A stretch of DNA of 12,461 nucleotides from Clostridia bacterium (GTDB lineage Bacteria > Bacillota_A > Clostridia > Lachnospirales > Lachnospiraceae). A program made the position numbers and the translations under genes. This document shows positions 7,041 to 12,461 of the stretch, piece after piece; within the stretch, counting starts at the first letter, position 1; each line of letters starts with the position of its first letter. The stretch covers positions 1 through 12,461 of the forward strand of contig JAAYYM010000353.1 in the NCBI GenBank assembly GCA_012515365.1, given 5' to 3'. Below the pieces are notes generated by a model. That model ran no database searches. It saw only the letters and a list, made by a program, of their open reading frames with translations, and had not been told where the DNA came from.

Positions 7041-7071
7041 AAACTTCATATTATAAATAGGAGGATTTGAT

Positions 7072-7692
7072 ATGGGTACTTATGATAATCTGAATGAAGT
7101 GCAGCTGGATGCGTTGAAGGAAATCGGCAATATTGGAGCAGGAAACGCCTGCACTGCATTATCGGTTTTACTAGGCGAACCTGTCGATATGACGATTCCT
7201 AATTTACAATTCCTTGATTTTGATAAAACAGCAGAGGCACTTGGTGGTAAGGATCATATGGTTCTTGGAATCAAGATTAATATTACCGATGATCTAAATG
7301 GAATGATGTTTCATATTGTGCAGAAGCCTTTTGCAGAAAAGATCATCAATACTTATTATAAAAGAGAATTGAATTCATTTGAAGAGCTTGACGAGATGGA
7401 TTCTTCAGTTATGAATGAAATGGGAAATATTACATCCGGTGTCTATGCGAATTCAATCGCATCACTGACCGGTCTTCAGGTTAATATTACGATTCCCGAA
7501 CAGTGCTGCAATACTGTCGGAGAGATCCTGAAAATACCGCAGAGCATGTATTCTAAACTTGGAGAACGTGTGCTTCTTGTAGATGAAAAATATGTGATAG
7601 CGGGAACGGAAATTTCCAGCAATATGATTATGATTTTAGAAGAAGAATCTTTGAAAACGTTGTTTGAAAAGATTGGGGTAGCTTCTGATTGA
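7072..7692 (+). CDS. cheC: CheC-family CheY-P phosphatase
   Basis: This is a 206-residue cytoplasmic protein of the CheC/CheX/FliY phosphatase family, which removes phosphate from CheY-P and, in Bacillus, works with the receptor deamidase CheD for chemotactic adaptation. Both active-site helices are present. The first is LKEIGNIGAGNACTAL, with Glu17 and Asn20. The second is MNEMGNITSGVYANSI, with Glu116 and Asn119. Two intact sites and about 200 residues fit CheC rather than CheX (one site) or FliY (extra flagellar domain). The ATG has AGGAGG seven bases upstream. No cheD, cheY or other chemotaxis gene is in the window, and it is divergent from livK, so it stands apart from a che operon here. 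Family assignment is firm; its CheD partner is inferred. Confidence 0.9.
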   Translation: MGTYDNLNEVQLDALKEIGNIGAGNACTALSVLLGEPVDMTIPNLQFLDFDKTAEALGGKDHMVLGIKINITDDLNGMMFHIVQKPFAEKIINTYYKRELNSFEELDEMDSSVMNEMGNITSGVYANSIASLTGLQVNITIPEQCCNTVGEILKIPQSMYSKLGERVLLVDEKYVIAGTEISSNMIMILEEESLKTLFEKIGVASD

Positions 7693-7709
7693 TTTCTTTG
7701 GCAGGGCTC

Positions 7710-7738
7710 TTTACTCAGCCACTTTAATGTGGTAAAAT
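7710..7738 (+). promoter_or_regulatory. Possible yerC promoter
   Basis: TTTACT (7710-7715) and TAAAAT (7733-7738) are 17 bases apart in the 89-base gap between cheC and yerC. Both boxes are imperfect. No convincing terminator precedes it, so readthrough from cheC is equally possible. Confidence 0.35.
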
Positions 7739-7781
7739 GTATAAGTATTAACGTATGACAGTATGAGCTGGAGGAAACCAT

Positions 7782-8081
7782 ATGAATCAGAAGATCAGGA
7801 CAGAGGCAGTCGATTATCTGTTCGATGCCATTATGAAGTTGAAAAGTAAAGAAGAGTGCTATATATTTTTTGAAGATATCTGTACGATCAATGAAATCTT
7901 ATCCTTGTCACAAAGATTTGAGGTAGCAAGTATGCTGCGTGAGAAAAAGACATATCTGGATATTGCGGAAAAGACGGGTGCGTCTACAGCGACCATCAGC
8001 AGAGTCAATCGTTCTTTAAATTATGGTAATGATGGATATGATATGGTCTTTGAAAGAATGAGTCAGAAAAGTCAGGATTAA
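7782..8081 (+). CDS. yerC: YerC/YecD family TrpR-related DNA-binding protein
   Basis: This is a 99-residue helical protein of the Trp-repressor superfamily, YerC/YecD branch, common in Firmicutes and of unknown target. The N-terminal half (AVDYLFDAIMKLKSKEECYIFFEDICT) forms the dimerising helices. The helix-turn-helix lies at about residues 43-75: LSQRFEVASMLREKKTYLDIAEKTGASTATISRVNRSLNYG, with IAEKTG and STATISRVNR as the turn and recognition helices. The ATG follows GGAGG by seven bases. In Bacillus subtilis yerC also lies close to pcrA, which is found here about 0.8 kb downstream. That neighbourhood supports the name. Unlike true TrpR there is no tryptophan biosynthesis context, so tryptophan binding should not be assumed. 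Confidence 0.88.
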   Translation: MNQKIRTEAVDYLFDAIMKLKSKEECYIFFEDICTINEILSLSQRFEVASMLREKKTYLDIAEKTGASTATISRVNRSLNYGNDGYDMVFERMSQKSQD

Positions 8082-8085
8082 CTAT

Positions 8086-8115
8086 AAAAGAACCTATTTT
8101 TTCTTAGGTTCTTTT
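8086..8115. terminator. Bidirectional terminator between yerC and the DUF1836 gene
   Basis: AAAAGAACCTA (8086-8096) and TAGGTTCTTTT (8105-8115) form a perfect 11-bp stem with an eight-base loop. On the plus strand it ends in a six-T run five bases past the yerC stop. On the minus strand it ends in TTTTATAG. The stop codon (8094-8096) and last codons of the convergent DUF1836 gene form part of the hairpin, so one element serves both genes. Confidence 0.9.
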
Positions 8116-8726
8116 TTGATGTCAATTTCATTTTTAGCATCTGGGAGATTATCGAGGAGCCTTTGAATGATCATGGTCTTCATATATACATCTTGACTTA
8201 AAAAGCAGATATAGGAAAAGAGCTTTAGGTAATCAGAGTCCTCTTGATCTGCCTGATTAAAGGTTGAATTTGCAAGCTCAAGGATGTAATTGACATCTTT
8301 TACGAAATCCTTTGTCTGGACAACACAGTGAGAAAAAATCTCATCGTACACCTGTGCCAGATTCAGCGAATCATCCTCAGCCATGTAGAAGCGATTGGTA
8401 ATAGGCAGTAAAAGCTTTTCGATGTCATTGATGGAAAGGACATTTTTATAGTAATAAATAAGGAGCAGGATAATCAGATGTTCCTTGTTATATTTCTTTT
8501 TAACCGGTGGCGGAATCAAATCATTCTTTGCATAATTATTTATCATGGTTTTTGTCAGAATTTTGTCTTCCGAGTAGCGTTTTGTCCGGGCCAGATGCTC
8601 TTCCATAAAGGTGGTCACCTGATCCATGTACAGATCGATATTGGGAATTGAATCGGAACGAATATAACCTATGTGGCTTACTTCATCGATAATTTCCTGT
8701 ATCATTTCTTCTAATTTCTGATTCAT
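8094..8726 (-). CDS. DUF1836 domain-containing protein
   Basis: This is a 210-residue soluble protein recognised as DUF1836 by its conserved segments: SDSIPNIDLYMDQVTTFME (about 24-42), then ILTKTMINNYAKNDLIPPPVKKKYNKEHL (about 56-84) and LLLIYYYKNVLSINDIEKLL (about 87-106). The central part resembles a winged-helix DNA-binding region of the MerR kind (MINNYAKNDLIPPP plus KKKYNKEH), so a regulatory role is plausible; I recall that Bacillus YkrK, a regulator of htpX, belongs to this family. The C-terminal half is helical, and the tail is lysine-rich (DIKKEPKKK). GGAGGG stands four bases before the ATG. It is convergent with yerC and divergent from pcrA. The target is unknown; control of the shared promoter region with pcrA is possible but only inferred from position. 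Confidence 0.82.
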   Translation of the reverse strand: MNQKLEEMIQEIIDEVSHIGYIRSDSIPNIDLYMDQVTTFMEEHLARTKRYSEDKILTKTMINNYAKNDLIPPPVKKKYNKEHLIILLLIYYYKNVLSINDIEKLLLPITNRFYMAEDDSLNLAQVYDEIFSHCVVQTKDFVKDVNYILELANSTFNQADQEDSDYLKLFSYICFLSQDVYMKTMIIQRLLDNLPDAKNEIDIKKEPKKK

Positions 8727-8759
8727 GTTTCCCTCCGTTGTAAACTGAAACTACTTATT

Positions 8760-8788
8760 ATTATATAGTTTTCATTACTACTTTACAA
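8760..8788 (-). promoter_or_regulatory. Promoter of the DUF1836 gene
   Basis: On the minus strand TTGTAA (8783-8788) and a consensus TATAAT (8760-8765) are 17 bases apart, with the ATG about 35 bases downstream of the -10 box. The -35 box is five bases from the -35 box of the divergent pcrA promoter. Confidence 0.72.
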
Positions 8789-8793
8789 GAGGG

Positions 8794-8822
8794 TCGACAG
8801 ATTTTTTAAAATATAATATACT
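8794..8822 (+). promoter_or_regulatory. Promoter of pcrA
   Basis: TCGACA (8794-8799) and TATACT (8817-8822) are 17 bases apart, each matching five of six consensus positions. Transcription would begin near 8829 and give a leader of about 60 bases that holds two overlapping mini-ORFs. Confidence 0.65.
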
Positions 8823-8836
8823 ATTCAGATAGCGTC

Positions 8837-8892
8837 ATGAAGGGCAGGAATGAGACGGGGTCAGTGTGATGAATGAGAGGATTTTAAAATGA
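8837..8892 (+). other. Two overlapping leader mini-ORFs before pcrA
   Basis: An ATG at 8837 opens a 10-codon frame (MKGRNETGSV) ending in TGA at 8867-8869. The last base of that stop begins an ATG at 8869 for a 7-codon frame (MNERILK), whose TGA at 8890-8892 overlaps the pcrA ATG at 8889 as ATGA. Both junctions have the geometry of stop-start coupling. The first ATG lacks a ribosome binding site; GGGG stands before the second. The pcrA site AGAGGA lies inside the second frame. Whether they are translated is not known. Confidence 0.3.
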
Positions 8893-11114
8893 GCAAAGCT
8901 ATTGATATGTTAAATGACAAGCAGCGAGAAGCTGCTTTACAGATTGAAGGACCTGTATTGATCCTGGCAGGAGCAGGTTCAGGAAAGACAAGAGTCCTGA
9001 CAAACAGAATCGCATATATGATCGATGAGAAGCGGATCAATCCATGGAACATCATGGCGATCACATTTACCAATAAAGCTGCGGGAGAGATGCGTAACCG
9101 TGTAGATGATATGGTCGGATATGGCTCGGAGAGTGTATGGGTTTCGACCTTTCACAGCACGTGTGTGCGGATGTTAAGACGATATAGTGACCAGATCGGT
9201 TATGATACAAATTTTACGATTTATGATTCTGATGATCAGAAGAATATCATGAAGGAAGTATGTAAACGTTTGCAGATCGATACGAAGCTTTTCCCGGAAC
9301 GTAAGCTTTTGGGAATGATTTCGCATGCAAAGGATGAATTGCTTTCGCCTGACGAATATGATCTGAACACAGCGGGGGATTTTTCTAAGCGAAAAGCTTC
9401 CGCTGTTTATCGCGAATATCAGAATGTCCTTAAGAAAAGCAATGCGATGGATTTTGATGATCTGATTATGAAGACAGTTGAATTATTTAAGGAGTGTCCG
9501 GAGGTTCTTAATTATTATCAGGATCGATTCCAGTATATTATGGTAGACGAGTATCAGGACACCAATACAGCACAGTTTGAACTGATCCGCCTTTTGGCAG
9601 GAAGAAGGAAGAATCTTTGTGTGGTCGGTGATGATGATCAGTCTATCTATAAATTCAGGGGTGCAAATATTCGAAATATTTTGGACTTCGAAAAGGTTTA
9701 TCCGGATGCAACGGTTATTAAACTGGAACAGAATTACCGTTCGACACAAATGATCCTGGATGCGGCAAATGCAGTGATACATAATAATTTGGGACGTAAG
9801 GATAAAGCACTTTGGTCAGATCGAAAAGAGGGTTCTAAAATACATTTTCGTTCCTTCGACAATGCTTATGAGGAAGCGGAATCGGTCGTGTCAGACATTT
9901 CATCGGCATGCAGGAATGGAAATTTAGAGTACCGTGATTTTGCTGTTTTATATAGAACAAATGCTCAGGCACGTCTTTTGGAGGAGCGGTTTATCATTTC
10001 CGGCATACCATATGATGTGGTTGGTGGAACAAACTTCTATTCCAGAAGAGAAATTAAGGATATTTTGGCGTATTTGAAAACAATTGATAATGGTAAGGAT
10101 GACTTGGCTGTGCGAAGGATCATCAATGTACCGAAACGTGGAATCGGTGCTACAACCCTGAATCGGGTACAGGATTATGCACTGGAAAATGATATGAGTC
10201 TTTATGATGCATTGAAGCAAGCAGATGAAATCGATACGTTAGGTAAAAGTGCAGCAAAGCTGAAACCTTTTGTTGACTTGATTCAGGTATTTAGGAGTCA
10301 GCTGCATCATATATCATTAGAGGAGCTTCTTACAAACATTTTGGAAATGACGCATTATATTGAAAATCTGGATGCGACGGATGAAGAGGACGCTAAAAAC
10401 CGTATCGAGAATATCGATGAATTGATCAGTAAGGTCGTTGATTATGAAGCTAAAACAGATCAGCCGACGCTTGGTGGATTTTTGGAGGAGGTCGCACTAG
10501 TCGCAGATATAGACCGTGTGGATGAATCTGATAACAAGGTACTTTTGATGACTCTGCACAGCGCGAAAGGGCTTGAGTTTTCGAACGTTTATCTGGTGGG
10601 AATGGAGGATGGACTTTTTCCGAGCTATATGACGATTGCTGCAGATGATCCGATGGAAATCGAGGAGGAGAGAAGACTTTGCTATGTCGGCATTACGCGA
10701 GCCAAAAATGAACTGACTCTGACTTATGCAAAGCAGAGGATGATACGTGGTGAGACGCAATACAATGCGATTTCCAGATTCGTAAAGGAAATTCCGCCTG
10801 TAATGATGGATCAGAAGCTGCCGGCAGCCAAGAAGTATGATGAGGATGTATTTACTTCTACGTTTTCAGGTGCAAAGAAAGCTTTTAAGGCGAAGGTGTT
10901 TGAGCTGCCAAAGAAAAATGAATCAAAAAACTTTGGCGCAGTCAGTGAAACACTTGACTATGGAGTCGGCGATACGGTGCGTCATGTGAAATTTGGAACA
11001 GGTGTTGTAACGGATCTGATCAAGGGTGGCAGAGATTATGAGGTCACAGTAGAGTTTGAGAATGCAGGAGTCAAAAAAATGTTTGCTAATTTTGCCAAAC
11101 TGCAGAAGGTTTAG
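8889..11114 (+). CDS. pcrA: ATP-dependent DNA helicase PcrA (UvrD/Rep family)
   Basis: This superfamily 1A 3'-5' DNA helicase acts in excision repair, removal of RecA filaments and transcription-replication conflicts. It has 741 residues, normal for PcrA. Motifs appear in order: Q motif LNDKQREAA (8-16), Walker A AGAGSGKT (27-34, Lys33), Ia ITFTNKAAGEM, Walker B DEYQDTN (from Asp220), GDDDQSIYKFRGA, motif IV LEQNYRST, motif V LHSAKGLEFSNVYLVGMEDGLFP, and motif VI YVGITRAKNELTLTYA (from Tyr599). The last 50 or so residues (GDTVRHVKFGTGVV to KKMFANFAKLQKV) form the Tudor-like domain that binds RNA polymerase in PcrA/UvrD. The ATG follows AGAGG by eight bases. Neither ligA nor pcrB, its common Firmicutes neighbours, follows it here. 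No strong terminator is seen after its stop. Confidence 0.97.
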   Translation: MSKAIDMLNDKQREAALQIEGPVLILAGAGSGKTRVLTNRIAYMIDEKRINPWNIMAITFTNKAAGEMRNRVDDMVGYGSESVWVSTFHSTCVRMLRRYSDQIGYDTNFTIYDSDDQKNIMKEVCKRLQIDTKLFPERKLLGMISHAKDELLSPDEYDLNTAGDFSKRKASAVYREYQNVLKKSNAMDFDDLIMKTVELFKECPEVLNYYQDRFQYIMVDEYQDTNTAQFELIRLLAGRRKNLCVVGDDDQSIYKFRGANIRNILDFEKVYPDATVIKLEQNYRSTQMILDAANAVIHNNLGRKDKALWSDRKEGSKIHFRSFDNAYEEAESVVSDISSACRNGNLEYRDFAVLYRTNAQARLLEERFIISGIPYDVVGGTNFYSRREIKDILAYLKTIDNGKDDLAVRRIINVPKRGIGATTLNRVQDYALENDMSLYDALKQADEIDTLGKSAAKLKPFVDLIQVFRSQLHHISLEELLTNILEMTHYIENLDATDEEDAKNRIENIDELISKVVDYEAKTDQPTLGGFLEEVALVADIDRVDESDNKVLLMTLHSAKGLEFSNVYLVGMEDGLFPSYMTIAADDPMEIEEERRLCYVGITRAKNELTLTYAKQRMIRGETQYNAISRFVKEIPPVMMDQKLPAAKKYDEDVFTSTFSGAKKAFKAKVFELPKKNESKNFGAVSETLDYGVGDTVRHVKFGTGVVTDLIKGGRDYEVTVEFENAGVKKMFANFAKLQKV

Positions 11115-11187
11115 TGACTTTTTGATTGAGGTTCTGGTATTGTTCTAGTAACTTTTGCGAAAAATTATAGTAAATATTTATCTTTTG

Positions 11188-11196
11188 TGTTATACT
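11188..11196 (+). promoter_or_regulatory. Extended -10 promoter of the acidic membrane protein gene
   Basis: TGTTATACT combines an extended -10 TG with TATACT (11191-11196). The -35 region at the right distance (TAGTAA, 11168-11173) is weak, as is common for extended -10 promoters. Transcription would start near 11203, about 47 bases before the ATG. Confidence 0.55.
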
Positions 11197-11249
11197 ATCA
11201 ATACAAAATGTATTAAATCCGAATAATTTAGAAAGGATGGGGATAGAGT

Positions 11250-11627
11250 ATGAACGTAAGAATCGAAGAATTATTAAAAAATGTAAAAGAGAATGAGCTG
11301 TTAACAGCACTAAAGGCAAATGATTTTTTACGTAAAAAAGAGGAAGAAGAAGCAAAGAAAGAATGCTGCAACACATGGAAATGGATCATTGGTATTGTTG
11401 TTGGTGTAGCTGTAATTTCTGTTATTGCATATGGTATTTATAAGTACTTTACACCTGATTATCTGGAAGATTTTGAGGATGATCTGGATGAAGATTTTGA
11501 AGATGAATTTGATGATGATTTTTTTGAAGATGAGGGTGTAGAGGTTCCGGCTGAGAAAACCGATCCGGCAAAGGATAATGCGGCAGCTCAGGCAGATGCA
11601 TCAGATGAGAGTGCAGACGAAGAATAA
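11250..11627 (+). CDS. Small single-pass membrane protein with acidic tail
   Basis: This is a 125-residue protein I cannot assign to a characterised family. It has a charged N-terminal helix (1-38, rich in Lys/Glu, probably amphipathic or coiled), a pair of cysteines (39-40), one transmembrane segment (about 43-64, from WKWIIGIVVGVAV), then a short KYFTPDYLEDF link. A very acidic region follows (about 70-98) with phenylalanines spaced among Asp/Glu runs, and the tail is low-complexity Ala/Asp/Glu/Lys. There is no lipobox or cleavable signal. The basic residues before the segment favour N-inside with the acidic tail outside, but the lysines after it make the topology uncertain. GGGGA lies seven bases before the ATG, with AAGGA further upstream. 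It has its own likely promoter. It is convincing as a gene because of the start signals and coherent architecture; function is unknown. Confidence 0.8.
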   Translation: MNVRIEELLKNVKENELLTALKANDFLRKKEEEEAKKECCNTWKWIIGIVVGVAVISVIAYGIYKYFTPDYLEDFEDDLDEDFEDEFDDDFFEDEGVEVPAEKTDPAKDNAAAQADASDESADEE

Positions 11628-11670
11628 TGAAAGACTTAGGATGATGAATTTTCCTATGTAGGTGTAAAAT

Positions 11671-11701
11671 ATGGCAACCGAGTCAAGTACCCGGTTGCCA
11701 T
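11671..11701 (+). terminator. Hairpin between the acidic protein gene and rlmD
   Basis: ATGGCAACCG (11671-11680) pairs with CGGTTGCCAT (11692-11701), a perfect 10-bp GC-containing stem with an 11-base loop, 43 bases past the preceding stop. The following TTTGAATG is a poor T tract, so termination may be partial. It ends 10 bases before the rlmD ribosome binding site and could instead be a leader structure of that gene. Confidence 0.6.
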
Positions 11702-11721
11702 TTGAATGTGTGGAGGTTTAT

Positions 11722-12461
11722 ATGAAAAAGGGTCAGATTTATGAGGGCGTTGTAGAGACAGTTAAGTTTCCAAATAAAGGGCAGATTGTGTTTGAGGAGA
11801 GGAATTGCGTTGCGGAGGATGCAACAATTTCTCTGAAGGAAAGTGATGTTTCTGCAAAGAAGACGGTAGTGCAGATCAAGAATGTTATTCCGGGACAGAG
11901 AGTGCGTTTTATGGTTAGTAAGATCCGTAAAGGCAGGGCAGAAGCCAGGCTTATGGAGGTTTTAGAAAAAAGTCCTGTGGAATGTGAGAGCAGATGCAGA
12001 CATTTTGAGCAGTGTGGCGGTTGTACTTATCAGAATCTGCCTTATGAGGAGCAGATAAAACTGAAAGAGGGTCAGGTTCGGGAATTGCTTGATTCAGTTG
12101 TAACTGACTATCAGTTTGAGGGGATTTTATCGAGTCCGGTTCAATATGAATATCGCAATAAGATGGAGTTTTCTTTTGGTGATGAATATAAAGGGGGATC
12201 TTTGTCTCTTGGTTTACATAAAAGAGGAAGCTTTTATGATATTGTAACGGTTTCTGACTGTCAGATCGTCGATGCAGACTATAGAAAAATCCTGAATGAA
12301 ACGATTGCTTATTTTAAAGAAAAAGAAACTCCTTTTTATCATAAAATGACGCATGAAGGATATTTACGTCATCTCCTTGTGCGAAAGGGTGCAAGGACCG
12401 GAGAAATCTTGATCGATCTGATCACGTCATCCCAGACACCACCAGATACAAGCTGTATGGA
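11722..12461 (+). CDS. rlmD: 23S rRNA (uracil-C5)-methyltransferase RlmD/TrmA family, partial
   Basis: This is the first 246 codons of a SAM-dependent RNA uracil-5-methyltransferase of the RlmD (RumA)/RlmCD family; the gene runs off the window. Residues 1-80 or so form the N-terminal TRAM RNA-binding domain (KKGQIYEGVVETVKFPNKGQ, then NVIPGQRVRFMVSKIRKGRAEAR). The iron-sulfur motif follows: Cys92-x5-Cys98-Gly-Gly-Cys101-Thr-Tyr-Gln, with the fourth ligand expected at Cys180 (SDCQIV). An extra Cys88 precedes it. The segment YEYRNKMEFSFG is the conserved central-domain strand. The SAM-binding and catalytic cysteine motifs lie beyond the window end, so activity cannot be confirmed. GGAGG is five bases before the ATG. 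In Firmicutes several paralogues of this family coexist, so whether the target is U747, U1939 or both is open. Confidence 0.92.
   Translation, partial: MKKGQIYEGVVETVKFPNKGQIVFEERNCVAEDATISLKESDVSAKKTVVQIKNVIPGQRVRFMVSKIRKGRAEARLMEVLEKSPVECESRCRHFEQCGGCTYQNLPYEEQIKLKEGQVRELLDSVVTDYQFEGILSSPVQYEYRNKMEFSFGDEYKGGSLSLGLHKRGSFYDIVTVSDCQIVDADYRKILNETIAYFKEKETPFYHKMTHEGYLRHLLVRKGARTGEILIDLITSSQTPPDTSCM

Noticed and set aside
7021..7045. Flagellar sigma-D promoter for cheC
   Set aside because: A TAAA occurs at 7021, but no GCCGATAA-like -10 box lies at the required distance. A normal sigma-A pattern fits better.
7693..7735. Terminator after cheC (GGC/GCC and CCAC/GTGG stems)
   Set aside because: The stems are only four bases and no T run follows, so this is not supported.

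Overview
The window looks like chromosomal DNA of an anaerobic Clostridia bacterium, most likely Lachnospiraceae. The grounds are low-to-moderate GC, strong Gram-positive ribosome binding sites (AGGAGG type), a lipoprotein-type solute-binding protein, and a gene set typical of that family: a livKHMGF transporter, a cytidylate kinase-like protein, CheC, YerC next to PcrA, and a DUF1836 protein. This assignment is inferred from protein character alone. I see no mobile element, CRISPR array, tRNA or rRNA.

Layout. (1) 1-243: a short plus-strand stretch with a 15-bp palindrome and what looks like the decayed C-terminal end of a GGDEF (diguanylate cyclase) gene. (2) 212-1396, minus: a CPA2-type cation:proton antiporter with its own promoter. 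(3) 1495-6880, minus: a branched-chain amino acid ABC transporter locus in the order livK, livH, livM, livG, livF, followed by a cytidylate kinase-like gene 34 bases past livF. A hairpin terminator, overlapped by a possible second promoter, separates livK from livHMGF. This is the usual arrangement for making more binding protein than permease. (4) 7072-8081, plus: cheC (CheY-P phosphatase), divergent from livK, then yerC (TrpR-like DNA-binding protein), ending at a hairpin terminator shared with the convergent DUF1836 gene (8094-8726, minus). (5) 8889-11114, plus: pcrA helicase, divergent from the DUF1836 gene with the two -35 boxes nearly touching. (6) 11250-11627, plus: a small single-pass membrane protein with a very acidic tail. 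(7) 11722 to the window end, plus: the first part of an RlmD/TrmA-family rRNA uracil-C5 methyltransferase with its iron-sulfur motif.

Functionally the window joins amino acid uptake (liv), ion homeostasis (antiporter), chemotaxis adaptation (a lone cheC), DNA repair (pcrA) and RNA modification (rlmD). Several start codons are reassigned from ribosome binding site position: livF to 2872, livH to 5511 and the kinase-like gene to 2124. No gene set here is clearly a new system. The less explained items are the kinase-like gene at the end of the liv operon, the acidic membrane protein beside pcrA, the overlapping mini-ORFs before pcrA, and the promoter/terminator overlap between livK and livH.
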